Under the pieces are notes generated by a model. It searched no databases. It was given only the letters and a program-made list of their open reading frames with translations, and was not told the origin of the DNA. Source: Alphaproteobacteria bacterium (GTDB taxonomy: Bacteria > Pseudomonadota > Alphaproteobacteria > SP197). Taken from it: 64,000 nucleotides of DNA. The position numbers and the translations under genes are program-made. Below are positions 37,896 to 47,467 of the stretch, piece after piece (the stretch's first letter is position 1; each line of letters starts with the position of its first letter). The stretch covers positions 1 to 64,000 of the forward strand of contig SHVY01000008.1 in assembly GCA_009694045.1 (NCBI GenBank), written 5' to 3'.

Positions 37896-39368
37896 ATGCT
37901 GTTCAATTCCGACGTCTTCATCTTCGCCTTCCTGCCGCTGACCCTGGCCGGGTTCTACGCGTTCCGCGAGTGGTTCCCGCACAACACGCCGGCCCGGCTG
38001 TTCCTCCTCGCCGCCTCGCTGGGGTTCTACGGCTGGTGGGATTGGTCGTTCCTGCCGCTGATGATCGGCTCGATCGTCGCCAACTTCGCCCTGGGACGCC
38101 TGCTGCTGGACCGAGCGGATCCGGGTCCGCGCCGGTGGATCCTGGCCGGCGGCATCGCCGCCAACCTAGCGGCGCTCGGCTGGTTCAAGTACGCCATGTT
38201 CGTCGCGGCGAACGTCCGGGCCCTCGCCGGGATCGATCTCGCCGTCGGCACCATCGTCCTGCCGATCGGCATCTCGTTCTACACCTTCACGCAGATCGCC
38301 TTCCTGGCCGATGCCTTCCAGCGCCGGGTCCGCGAGCGGAACTTCGTCGACTACGCCCTGTTCGTGACGTTCTTCCCGCACCTGATCGCCGGGCCCATCG
38401 TCCATCACGCCGAGATGATGCCGCAGTTCGCCGCGACCCACCGGCGCGCGGCGATCGCCAACAACCTGGCGGTGGGGCTGACGATCTTCACCCTCGGCCT
38501 GTTCAAGAAGGTGGTGTTCGCCGACGCGGCCGCCAGGTACGCCACGCCGATCTTCGCCCTCGCGAACCAAGGGGAGACCATCGGGTTCGCCGCCGCCTGG
38601 CAGGGCGCCCTCGCCTACACCGTCCAGATCTACTTCGATTTCTCCGGCTACTCGGACATGGCGATCGGGCTCGCGCGGCTGTTCGGGATCCGGCTGCCAC
38701 TGAACTTCAACTCGCCTTACAAGTCCGCTTCGATCACCGAGTTCTGGCGCCGCTGGCACATGACTCTCTCCCGCTTCCTGCGGGACTATCTCTACATTCC
38801 TCTTGGCGGCAACCGGCTGGGTGCTCGCCGGCGTTTGGCAAACGTGCTGCTGGTCATGCTCCTCGCCGGGGCGTGGCACGGCGCCGGCTGGACCTTCGTC
38901 GTCTGGGGCGGGCTGCACGGAGTCTACCTTGTCGTCCACCAGATTTGGCTGCGACGGGCGACGGTCGGCGGGCCCCCGACCTTCGCGCGCCGCCTGGCGG
39001 CCCAGGCGCTCACGTTCCTGGCGGTCGTCGTCGCCTGGGTGATGTTCCGCGCCGAATCGCTGGACGCGGCCATGGCCATTTTCGGCGGCATGCTGGGTCT
39101 GCACGGCGCGATCGGGGAGCAAAGTCGCACTCAGGGACTGGTAGTGGTGTTCGGGCTTTTTGTGTTGTCGCTCGCCGCGCCCAACACCCAGGAGATCATG
39201 CGTCGATATCGCCCCGCCGAAGGGCGGAACACGATACCGCCTCGGGCCCATCGCGCCGCGTTCACCTGGCGCCCGACCGTCGCCTGGTCGCTCGTGATCG
39301 GAGCGATCGGCGCGGTCTCGATCGCCAACCTGTGGCGCACGAGCCCGTTCCTCTATTTCCAGTTCTGA
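37896..39368 (+). CDS. MBOAT-family O-acyltransferase (AlgI-like)
   Basis: MLFNSDVFIFAFLPLTLAGFYAF...FFPHLIAGPIVHHAEMMPQF...FDFSGYSDMAIGLARLFGIRLPLNFNSPYKSASITEFWRRWHMTLSRFLRDYLYIPLGGNRLG. Confidence 0.95.
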   Translation: MLFNSDVFIFAFLPLTLAGFYAFREWFPHNTPARLFLLAASLGFYGWWDWSFLPLMIGSIVANFALGRLLLDRADPGPRRWILAGGIAANLAALGWFKYAMFVAANVRALAGIDLAVGTIVLPIGISFYTFTQIAFLADAFQRRVRERNFVDYALFVTFFPHLIAGPIVHHAEMMPQFAATHRRAAIANNLAVGLTIFTLGLFKKVVFADAAARYATPIFALANQGETIGFAAAWQGALAYTVQIYFDFSGYSDMAIGLARLFGIRLPLNFNSPYKSASITEFWRRWHMTLSRFLRDYLYIPLGGNRLGARRRLANVLLVMLLAGAWHGAGWTFVVWGGLHGVYLVVHQIWLRRATVGGPPTFARRLAAQALTFLAVVVAWVMFRAESLDAAMAIFGGMLGLHGAIGEQSRTQGLVVVFGLFVLSLAAPNTQEIMRRYRPAEGRNTIPPRAHRAAFTWRPTVAWSLVIGAIGAVSIANLWRTSPFLYFQF

Positions 39369-39375
39369 GGGCGCC

Positions 39376-40626
39376 GTGATCGGCACGCGCGCAAGAACCT
39401 GGGGCCGGCGGTACTGCGGGCGCATCGCGATCGTCGCGTCGCTGCTGCTCGCCGGTGTCGCGCTGATCAATGCGTCAATTGACCCCATGGGTGTTTGGCG
39501 GATCTGGTCCGTCGCGGGGATCAACGCCGAGCGGGTCAAACGCGGCGCGGGCGGCTCGCGGGTCGCGAAGTCCCTGGAACTCTGGCTCCGGCCTTACGAA
39601 ACGATCCTCGCCGGCACCTCGCGCGTCGAGGTCGGCCTGGACCCGGCCAGCCCGTCCCTGGCGGGGCGGCGAGCGTACAACACCGGCCTCTCCGGCACCA
39701 ACATGGCCGAGATCGAGCGCGTCGCTCGGTTCGTGCTCAAGCACAACCCTCCCGGGGACATCGTCATCGGGCTCGATTTCCTCGCCTTCTCGGCCCGTCG
39801 CGGGATGAGCTCCGACTTCGATGCTTCGGGCTTTTCGGGCGCATGGATGCCGCTCGTCCTGGCGCGGTCCCTCGTCGGCGCCGGAGCCCTGGTGGATTCC
39901 GTCGCGACCATCATCGACAATCTCAGGGGAAAGAAAGCCGACACGCGCGCCGATGGGGCGGTCGTCAACGAACTGAAATTCGGATCCGGCTACGACGACG
40001 GCACGCAAGTTCCCGAGCGTTTGCGAAAGCAATTCCTGCTCAATCCCGGCACCTACGCGTGTTACGCCTACGATCCAGGCCGTGTGGATCTTCTCCGCGA
40101 TCTTCTGATCGACGCGCGACGCTCGGGAGTCGGTGCCCATCTCTACGTTTCGCCGATGCACGTCTGGCAGATCGAAGCGGTGCGCGGCCTCGGCCTGCTC
40201 GCGGACTTCAAGCGCTGGCGGATCGACCTCGCCGCCATGGCGGCCGCGGTCGACCGCGCCACGCCTGGGGCGCCGCCGCTCGAGCTCTGGGATTTCGGCG
40301 GCTACAATCCGATCACCACCGAGGATGTCCCCGAGCCCGGAGCGGGCCACGTCATGCGGGGCTACTGGGATGCATCGCACTTTTCCATGCCGATCGGCGA
40401 CCTGGTTCTCGGCCGGTTGCTTCGCGGCGAGGCCACGCCTGGCTTCGGCGTCCTGCTCACGCGCGACAACGTCGGGGCCGAAAACGCCGCGCTCGAGTCC
40501 GGCCACGCGGCGTTCGCCGCCGACCGCCCCGACGAGATGGCGATCGTCGAGGGGCTGATCGCGGAGACGGCGGACGAGCGCACGCGCCTGTGCGGCGCCC
40601 TGGACGTGGAGGTGGGGGTCGATTGA
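39376..40626 (+). CDS. AlgJ/AlgX-like SGNH-type partner of the MBOAT acyltransferase
   Basis: N-terminal TM; ETILAGTSRVEVGLDPASPSLAGRRAYNTGLSGTNMAEIERVARFVLKHNPPGDIVIGLDF (GTSR block I-like); immediately downstream of the MBOAT gene. Confidence 0.65.
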   Translation: MIGTRARTWGRRYCGRIAIVASLLLAGVALINASIDPMGVWRIWSVAGINAERVKRGAGGSRVAKSLELWLRPYETILAGTSRVEVGLDPASPSLAGRRAYNTGLSGTNMAEIERVARFVLKHNPPGDIVIGLDFLAFSARRGMSSDFDASGFSGAWMPLVLARSLVGAGALVDSVATIIDNLRGKKADTRADGAVVNELKFGSGYDDGTQVPERLRKQFLLNPGTYACYAYDPGRVDLLRDLLIDARRSGVGAHLYVSPMHVWQIEAVRGLGLLADFKRWRIDLAAMAAAVDRATPGAPPLELWDFGGYNPITTEDVPEPGAGHVMRGYWDASHFSMPIGDLVLGRLLRGEATPGFGVLLTRDNVGAENAALESGHAAFAADRPDEMAIVEGLIAETADERTRLCGALDVEVGVD

Positions 40627-40676
40627 ACGGGCGGGCCGTTGATGGTACGACGCATCAGGCAGCGGGAACCGTTGGG

Positions 40677-43514
40677 ATGAAGCTAACGATGTGGGCTCGG
40701 CTCGCGTTCGGGATCGCGGTGGCGATCGCCGTCGCCGCGTTCGGCGGCGCGAGCGGGCGGGCGCAGATCATCTCGCCGGACGCCGTGTCACCGGAGTTCA
40801 TCGATCAGGTCCTAGGCGATTTCCTGGCGCGGCAAGGCCGGCCGCAGAGTTCGCCCCTTCCCCGCGAATCGGCGGTCGATGTGTCACGCATGCAGTCCGC
40901 CCAAGGCGGCGTCGCGGGAGCGCAGACCAAGAGCCCGACCGATGCCGGCCTGATCCAGGCGCCGGAACCGCCCCCGGCCGCCACGTTCAAGCCGTCGCCG
41001 CTGGAGGACGATTACTCGGCCCGGCTCGGCGAGCCGATCACGCTGTTCGGGTACGATTTCTTCGCCAATCCGGCGGCGCCGCCTCGGCTCTTCATCGGAG
41101 CCATTCCCGAGGACTACGTTCTCGGCATCGGCGATGAGATCATCATCAACCTCATCGGCATCCCGTCGCAGGTGATCGCCACACGGGTCGATCTCGAAGG
41201 CCAGGTCGTGCTCCCCAACATCGGACCCGTGGCGGCGGCCGGTCGCCGCTTCTTCGAGTTTCGCGCCGATCTCGAGGCCCAGGTCGCGAAACGGCTGATC
41301 GATACCCAGGTCTTCGCATCGCTGGGCAAGATTCGATCGATCGCCGTGGCCGTTCTGGGCGAGGTCGCCAAACCTGGGGTGCACCAGCTCACCGGCCTGT
41401 CGAGCGTGCTCGATTCCCTGTTCGCCGCCGGCGGCGTCAAGCGCACGGGCAGCCTGCGCGGCATCCAAGTCCTGCGCGGGAACGACCAGCACTGGATCGA
41501 TCTCTACGACCTGCTGCTCGGCGTGGCGCCGTCCGACGATCTCACCATGCAGGACGGCGACCGAATCCTGGTCCCCACCATCGGCGCAACCGTCGCGGTG
41601 GCGGGCAAGGTGCGCCGACCCGCGATCTACGAACTCGCGGACGGGTTGACCGGGGCGGGCCTCGAAGAGGTCATGGCGTTCTCCGGAGGCCCCCTGCGGC
41701 GCAGCGGGAACCGGCTTGTGACCCTGAGCATCGACAGCACCGGACGCGAGCAGGTCTCGGAGACCCGGCAGGACGCGGCGGCCGTGGTTCAGGATGGCGA
41801 CATCATAATCGTCGAGTTCGGCGACGACGTGCAGGTCGGATCGATCTTCCTCGATGGCCATGTGCGCGTGCCAGGTCGGCGCTCGCTGGGATCCGCGCCG
41901 AGCGTGGGCTCGCTCATCGCCGACATTCAGTCGCTCGGCGAGTTCCCCTATCTCCTGTTCGCCGTGCTGCGGACCCATGATCCCTACACGAATTCGCCGG
42001 TGTTCGTGCCGATCGACCTGCAGCGCGTTCTCAGTCACGTACAGGACATCCCCCTGAAGGCCGAGGATCGGGTCATCGTCCTGAGCCTGGAGGATGTGCG
42101 CTACCTGTGGTCCGAGGACGTTCAATCGATCCTGGTTGGCGAGGATCCGTTCGATTCCCGGGCCGAGAAACTCGTTGGGTCCGCCACGGCGAACGGATCC
42201 GTCGACGCCAGTGGTTCGGTGCTCGCCGGCCAGGTCTCCGATCAAGGGGTCGCCGCGGCACCGGTCACGGTCGCGAGCGCATCGGACATCGGGGTGTTCT
42301 CGGATGCGTCCGGGGGGCGCAAGGGTCCGTTCTGCCCTGGACTCACCACGCTGTTCACGGTGGCATCGACGTCGGATCCCGACCGGTTCAGCAACGCGGT
42401 CCTGACCGGGGCCAGGGACCTGGAGCGGATCTCCGTGCCGTCCCGCGATTGCCCCGAGATCTACACGACCTATCCGGATCTGCTTCCCTTCGTTCTCGAA
42501 CACGTGGCCTTGGTGAAGGGCGAAGTCCGCATTCCAGGGGTTTACCCGGTCGCGCCGCAGACCCCCCTGAACAACGTCGTCGCCTATGCCGGAGGTGTCG
42601 GCCGCGACGCCGATCTGCGACGGGTCGAGATCCTGCGCGCGAGCCAGAGCAGCGACGGCGCGACGCGGCTGATGCAAGAGGACGTCCTCGACCTTTCCCA
42701 AGGCGGCATGGAGAACGTCTTCGTCTCTCCGGGCGAGACCGTGGTTCTCACGTCCCAGTTCCGCGATCGCGACTCGAAGCCGGTTCTGCTGGTCGGCGAG
42801 TTCGTTCGCCCCGGCCTGTACGAAATCCGTCGTGGCGAGCGGTTGTCCGAGGTGATCGCGCGGGCCGGTGGCTTGACGCCACAGGCCTATCCCTATGGCG
42901 CCGTCTTCACCCGTGAGCGCATCAAGCAGGTGGAGAAGGTCGGTTTCCAGCGGGCCGCGCGCGAGCTGGAGATCGCCCTTGCCTCGGCGCTGTCGCAGCA
43001 ATCGCTCGGGCTCAATGCCGCGGCCGGGGCCAGCGCGCTCACGTCGCTCGCCGATCAGCTCCGCGGCGCCGAGCCCGTGGGGCGCGTGGTCATCGAGGCC
43101 GACCCCACGGTCCTGCAGGTGCGGCCCGAGCTTGACACCGTGCTCGAAGGCGCCGACCGACTGTTCATGCCGAAGCGCCCCAACTCGGTCACGGTGATCG
43201 GCGACGTCCTGAACGAGGGCACGCTCCAATTCCTGCCGGGCGCGCGGGTTGACGAATACATCGATAAGGCAGGCGGCTTCCGGGGATCGGCGGACGAGAG
43301 CCGGGTCTTCGTCATCCTGCCGAATGGCGAGGCCCAACCGGTCTCGGTCTCGGCCTGGAACTACTCGCCGGTTTCGATCCCGCCGGGCAGCACGGTCGTC
43401 ATACCCAAGGAGCCGGCGCCATTCGACGCGCTCGCCTTCATCAAGAACATCACCCAGATCACCAGCCAGCTCGCGATCTCGGCCGCGGCACTTGCCGCGA
43501 TCGACCGGAGATAA
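40677..43514 (+). CDS. Polysaccharide export protein with multiple SLBB domains (Wza-related, 945 aa)
   Basis: Signal peptide, poly-export motif YVLGIGDEIIINLIG...VDLEGQVVLPNIGPVAAAGRRFFEFRADLEAQVAKR, then several SLBB-like units (VAVLGEVAKPGVHQL, VAVAGKVRRPAIYEL, VALVKGEVRIPGVYPV, VLLVGEFVRPGLYEI, VTVIGDVLNEGTLQF). Confidence 0.9.
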   Translation: MKLTMWARLAFGIAVAIAVAAFGGASGRAQIISPDAVSPEFIDQVLGDFLARQGRPQSSPLPRESAVDVSRMQSAQGGVAGAQTKSPTDAGLIQAPEPPPAATFKPSPLEDDYSARLGEPITLFGYDFFANPAAPPRLFIGAIPEDYVLGIGDEIIINLIGIPSQVIATRVDLEGQVVLPNIGPVAAAGRRFFEFRADLEAQVAKRLIDTQVFASLGKIRSIAVAVLGEVAKPGVHQLTGLSSVLDSLFAAGGVKRTGSLRGIQVLRGNDQHWIDLYDLLLGVAPSDDLTMQDGDRILVPTIGATVAVAGKVRRPAIYELADGLTGAGLEEVMAFSGGPLRRSGNRLVTLSIDSTGREQVSETRQDAAAVVQDGDIIIVEFGDDVQVGSIFLDGHVRVPGRRSLGSAPSVGSLIADIQSLGEFPYLLFAVLRTHDPYTNSPVFVPIDLQRVLSHVQDIPLKAEDRVIVLSLEDVRYLWSEDVQSILVGEDPFDSRAEKLVGSATANGSVDASGSVLAGQVSDQGVAAAPVTVASASDIGVFSDASGGRKGPFCPGLTTLFTVASTSDPDRFSNAVLTGARDLERISVPSRDCPEIYTTYPDLLPFVLEHVALVKGEVRIPGVYPVAPQTPLNNVVAYAGGVGRDADLRRVEILRASQSSDGATRLMQEDVLDLSQGGMENVFVSPGETVVLTSQFRDRDSKPVLLVGEFVRPGLYEIRRGERLSEVIARAGGLTPQAYPYGAVFTRERIKQVEKVGFQRAARELEIALASALSQQSLGLNAAAGASALTSLADQLRGAEPVGRVVIEADPTVLQVRPELDTVLEGADRLFMPKRPNSVTVIGDVLNEGTLQFLPGARVDEYIDKAGGFRGSADESRVFVILPNGEAQPVSVSAWNYSPVSIPPGSTVVIPKEPAPFDALAFIKNITQITSQLAISAAALAAIDRR

Positions 43515-43559
43515 CGCCCCGGAAGCGGCTTAAAGGTCGAATCGAGTGGCGAAGCCGCG

Positions 43560-43871
43560 TTAGCACCCGCCTTCGGCGCTTTCGCACGGCGCGACGATGA
43601 AATCGTCGTAGTCGGTCAACCGCGTGGCTTTGTAAACGCGGCTGTCCTTGCAGTGGACCTTGGCCAGGACCGACTGCACGCCCTCGACCAACCGCAACTC
43701 GACCTCGGAAAGATGGTCGATTTCGCAGTCGTAGTCGTACCCCATCTGATCGCGCAGGTTCACTTCCCAACTGGAGTTTTCCGCGGCCACGCCGATCGGC
43801 GTTTGAAAGGCCAGGACGAAGGCCGCCGTCAGGCAGAAAAACCGTGATCGAACTGCGTGCGACGCGGGCAT
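43560..43871 (-). CDS. Small secreted protein of unknown function
   Basis: MPASHAVRSRFFCLTAAFVLAFQTPIGVAAENSSWEVNLRDQMGYDYDCEIDHLSEVELRLVEGVQSVLAKVHCKDSRVYKATRLTDYDDFIVAPCESAEGGC: signal peptide plus Cys-containing mature part. Confidence 0.6.
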   Translation of the reverse strand: MPASHAVRSRFFCLTAAFVLAFQTPIGVAAENSSWEVNLRDQMGYDYDCEIDHLSEVELRLVEGVQSVLAKVHCKDSRVYKATRLTDYDDFIVAPCESAEGGC

Positions 43872-43977
43872 CGGCCCACCTCCGTCCAGATTGGCTGCAC
43901 GTCCGAAGACAGGCTCGAATCGAGCCATGGAATCATGACTTTCTCGGTCAAGCAAGCCTCCGATGGCCACCCATCAC

Positions 43978-45072
43978 CTATTGGATGACGATGCGAGGTG
44001 GGCGGCGGGCATCCGACCCCGACGCGGCATCGAGCTTGCGCGCGACGATATCGGCGATGGCCAGATAGGCGGCGGCGTGGGGCCCGGCGGGTTCGGTGGC
44101 GACGATCGGGGTGCCGCTGTCCGACGTTTCGCGGATCGCCATGTGCAGGGGAATCTCGCCGAGGAAGTCGGTACCAAGCTCGGCCGCCGTTCGGCGTGCC
44201 CCGCCGTGGGCGAAGATCTCCGAGCGACCACCGCAGTGGGGGCAGATGAAATAGCTCATGTTCTCGATGATGCCGAACACCGGCACGTCGACCTTGCGGA
44301 ACATGTTGAGCCCCTTGCGTGCGTCGATCAGGGCGATGTCCTGGGGCGTCGAGACGATCACCGCGCCGGTCAGCGGCACCCGTTGCGCCATCGTGAGCTG
44401 GGCATCGCCGGTCCCCGGCGGCAGGTCGCAGACCAAAACGTCCAGTTCGCCCCAAGCCACCTGGTTCAACATCTGCTCCAGGGCCTGGACGACCATGGGG
44501 CCCCGCCAGATCATCGGCGTGTCCTCGGCGACCAGGAACCCCATCGACATGCACTTGATGCCGTAGCCGATCTTCGGCTCCAAGGTACGATCGTCGGTCG
44601 TGCCAGGCCGCCCCGACAGCGCCATCAGCCGGGGGATCGACGGGCCATAGATGTCGGCGTCGAGCAACCCGACCCGGCGGCCCAGCGCGGCGAGGGCGAG
44701 GGCGAGGTTGACCGCCGTCGTCGACTTGCCGACGCCGCCCTTGCCCGAGGCAACCGCCAGGATCGTCTTGATCCCGGGAATGCCCGGCTTGGCCGCCGTG
44801 GCCGCCGGCTTCGCCTCTGGGGGGCGATGTGCCGTCAGGGCGACCGAGACCGACAGAACGCCCGGCAACCGCTCCACGGCCTGTTCGCAGGCTCGGCGCA
44901 AGGGCTCCTTGCGCTCGCCGTCACGGGCGTCCACCTCGAGCGCGAAGCCGACGTTGCCGTCGCGCACCACTAGGCCGTTCACCATCTTGAGGCCGACGAC
45001 GTCGCCGCCGCGATCGGGATCGATCACCTTGGCGAGGGCCGCGAGGACCTCGGATTCGCTCACTCTCGGCAT
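43978..45072 (-). CDS. Mrp/ApbC/NBP35-type iron-sulfur carrier P-loop ATPase
   Basis: IKTILAVASGKGGVGKSTTAVNLALALAALGRRVGLLDADIYGPSIP; FGIIENMSYFICPHCGGRSEIF; N-terminal MIP18-like domain. Confidence 0.93.
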   Translation of the reverse strand: MPRVSESEVLAALAKVIDPDRGGDVVGLKMVNGLVVRDGNVGFALEVDARDGERKEPLRRACEQAVERLPGVLSVSVALTAHRPPEAKPAATAAKPGIPGIKTILAVASGKGGVGKSTTAVNLALALAALGRRVGLLDADIYGPSIPRLMALSGRPGTTDDRTLEPKIGYGIKCMSMGFLVAEDTPMIWRGPMVVQALEQMLNQVAWGELDVLVCDLPPGTGDAQLTMAQRVPLTGAVIVSTPQDIALIDARKGLNMFRKVDVPVFGIIENMSYFICPHCGGRSEIFAHGGARRTAAELGTDFLGEIPLHMAIRETSDSGTPIVATEPAGPHAAAYLAIADIVARKLDAASGSDARRPPRIVIQ

Positions 45073-45230
45073 GGAGACTCTCCTGCGGGCCAAACGCCAC
45101 ACGACCTTGGCGCGATTGCGTGGCCTACCTAGCTGACATATAAGGCGACGCACCCCATATCACCAAGCGCGATGGCCCAGGGTGCCACGCTATCGCCGCG
45201 CGAGCGGTCGGAACAGGGAGGCGGGAGCTA

Positions 45231-46319
45231 ATGGCATGGTCGAATCAGGGTGGCGGCTCCGGAGGTCCATGGGGCCGCGGACCGCAAGGCCCCCAACCCC
45301 CTGACCTCGAGGACCTGCTGAAGAAGGGCCAGGAGCGACTGAAGCAGTTCGTACCCGGCGGCGTCGGCGGCGGGCGGGGGCTGGCAATCATTGGCGTGCT
45401 GGTGATCCTGGTCTGGGCCCTGACCGGGTTCTACCAGGTTCAGCCGGACGAGCAGGGGGTCGAGCTGGTCTTCGGCAAGTGGGTTTCCACGACCCAATCG
45501 GGTCTCAATTACAACGTGCCCGCGCCGTTCGGCGAGGTCTTCACGCCCAAGGTAACCCGCGTCAACCGGGTCGAGATCGGCTACCGCAGCGACGGCTCGA
45601 CGTCCAGCAGCTCGGCCAGGGAGGTGGCGAGCGAGAGCCTGATGCTGACCGGCGACGAGAATATCATCGACATCAATTTCGTGGTGTTCTGGACGATCAA
45701 CAACGCGGGCAAGTATCTGTTCAACATCCGCGCCCCCGAGGCGACGGTGAAGGACGTGGCCGAAAGCGCCATCCGCGAAGTGGTCGGCAAGACCCCGATC
45801 GAGACCGCCATCGCCGAGGGGCGCAGCACGATCGAAACCAACACCCAGGAGCTCATGCAACGAGTTCTGGACACCTACGGCTCGGGAATCACCATCACCC
45901 AGGTCGAGCTGCAGAAGGTCGATCCGCCGGCCGCCGTGATCGATGCCTATCGCGACGTGCAGGCGGCGCTCGCGGATCGCGAACGGCTCATCAACCAGGC
46001 CGAGACCTACCGGAATTCCATCCTGCCGGTGGCGCAAGGCGAGGCATCGAAGCTCCTTCAGGAGGCCGAAGCGTACAAGCAGGTAACCATCAATCGCGCC
46101 CTCGGCGAGGCCAATCGGTTCTCCGCTGTCTACGACCAGTACGTGCTGGCGAAGGACGTCACCGTCAAACGCCTGTATCTGGAAACCATGCAGGAGATCC
46201 TCCACGGCATGAACAAGGTCATCATCGATTCCGGCGCGGGGACCCAGGGTGTCCTGCCCTATCTGCCGCTGCCCGAGCTCGCTCGCCCGGCGCAATCCGC
46301 GACGGGAGGGACCCAGTAA
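45231..46319 (+). CDS. hflK: FtsH protease activity modulator HflK
   Basis: Gly-rich N-terminus, TM, Band-7 domain (FYQVQPDEQGVELVFGKWV); followed by hflC with an overlapping stop/start. Confidence 0.93.
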   Translation: MAWSNQGGGSGGPWGRGPQGPQPPDLEDLLKKGQERLKQFVPGGVGGGRGLAIIGVLVILVWALTGFYQVQPDEQGVELVFGKWVSTTQSGLNYNVPAPFGEVFTPKVTRVNRVEIGYRSDGSTSSSSAREVASESLMLTGDENIIDINFVVFWTINNAGKYLFNIRAPEATVKDVAESAIREVVGKTPIETAIAEGRSTIETNTQELMQRVLDTYGSGITITQVELQKVDPPAAVIDAYRDVQAALADRERLINQAETYRNSILPVAQGEASKLLQEAEAYKQVTINRALGEANRFSAVYDQYVLAKDVTVKRLYLETMQEILHGMNKVIIDSGAGTQGVLPYLPLPELARPAQSATGGTQ

Positions 46320-47200
46320 TGCGCGTCGGGCTCATCGGACTGCTGATCGTCGCCATTCTGGTCATCATCGTCGGATCCAGCGCCTATTTCACAGTGCATC
46401 AGAACGAACAGGCCATCGTCCTGCAATTGGGTGACCCGAAGCGGGTCATCCGCGATCCGGGCCTGTACTTCAAGATTCCGATCATGCAGGACGTGGTGAT
46501 CTACGATCGCCGCGTCCTCGACTTCAACAACGAGGTCGACGAGGTCGTCGCCAACGACAAGAAGCGCTTGGTGGTGGATACGTTCGCCCGCTACCGGATC
46601 GAGGATCCGCTCAAATTCTTCCAGGCCGTCGGCGTCGAGGCCGCGGCGCGTGATCGGCTCGGCAATCTGCTCAACGCCGCCATGCGGCGGGTGATCGGGT
46701 CGGTCAAGCTGAGCGACGTGGTCTCCGGCGAGCGCTCGAAACTCATGGGTCAGATCAGGGATTTCGTGAATGCCGAGGCCCTGCAGTTCGGGGTGAACGT
46801 CATCGACGTACGCATTCGCCGCGCGGACCTACCGCAGGAGAACAGCGAGGCGATCTACAAGAGCATGCAGGCGGATCGCGAGCGCATCGCAAGGCAGAAT
46901 CGCGCCGAGGGCGAGGAGCAATCCCTGAAGATCAAGGCCGAGACCGATCGGATGCGCGCCGTCATTCTGTCGGAGGCGACACGGGACTCCGAAATCATCC
47001 GCGGCCAGGGCGATGCCGAGGCCGTGCGCATCTTCGCCGAGGCGTTCGGCAAGGACGCGGAGTTCTTCGCGTTCTACCGCTCGATGCAGGCCTATCGCGA
47101 GGCGTTGGGCGGCTCGAACACCACCATGGTGCTGTCGCCCGACAGCGAGTTCTTCAAGTATTTCGGCGGATCCGCCGGATCGCTGCTGGGCGTGCCGTGA
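46319..47200 (+). CDS. hflC: Protease modulator HflC
   Basis: SAYFTVHQNEQAIVLQLGDPKRVIRDPGLYFKIPIMQDVVIYDRRVLDFN...DVRIRRADLPQENSEAIYKSMQADRERIARQNRAEGEE; ATG at 46319 overlaps the hflK TAA. Confidence 0.93.
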   Translation: MRVGLIGLLIVAILVIIVGSSAYFTVHQNEQAIVLQLGDPKRVIRDPGLYFKIPIMQDVVIYDRRVLDFNNEVDEVVANDKKRLVVDTFARYRIEDPLKFFQAVGVEAAARDRLGNLLNAAMRRVIGSVKLSDVVSGERSKLMGQIRDFVNAEALQFGVNVIDVRIRRADLPQENSEAIYKSMQADRERIARQNRAEGEEQSLKIKAETDRMRAVILSEATRDSEIIRGQGDAEAVRIFAEAFGKDAEFFAFYRSMQAYREALGGSNTTMVLSPDSEFFKYFGGSAGSLLGVP

Positions 47201-47235
47201 GGGGCGCCTGAGCGGGGGACGCGTTTCCCCAGATC

Positions 47236-47424
47236 ATGAGCGATTTCCTGACGGCGATCGGCTTGGTGCTGGTCATCGAGGGCGTGGTCTACGCGCTCTT
47301 GCCGGATCAGGCGAAGCAGGCGCTCGCGCTCATGATGAAGCAGCCCGCCCAGACTCTCCGAATCGGCGGGCTGGTGGCGGTCGCGGCCGGGTTCGTCATC
47401 GTGTGGGCGGTCCGCAACCTGTGA
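47236..47424 (+). CDS. DUF2065-like small membrane protein
   Basis: MSDFLTAIGLVLVIEGVVYALLPDQAKQALALMMKQPAQTLRIGGLVAVAAGFVIVWAVRNL, between hflC and degP. Confidence 0.85.
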   Translation: MSDFLTAIGLVLVIEGVVYALLPDQAKQALALMMKQPAQTLRIGGLVAVAAGFVIVWAVRNL

Positions 47425-47467
47425 GGGTTCAGCACTCGCGTCGGTTGTTCGTGGAGGAAGTTGCGTC

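Noticed and set aside
39495-40676. N-terminal half of the 1339-aa ORF 39495..43514
   Set aside because: It overlaps the AlgJ-like gene in another frame and is Arg/Pro-rich shadow sequence; the real gene starts at the ATG at 40677 with a signal peptide.
40884-43337. 817-aa minus-strand ORF opposite the SLBB export gene
   Set aside because: Shadow ORF of a GC-rich coding region; translation is low-complexity His/Arg/Asp-rich with no domain, while the + strand frame has clear SLBB motifs.
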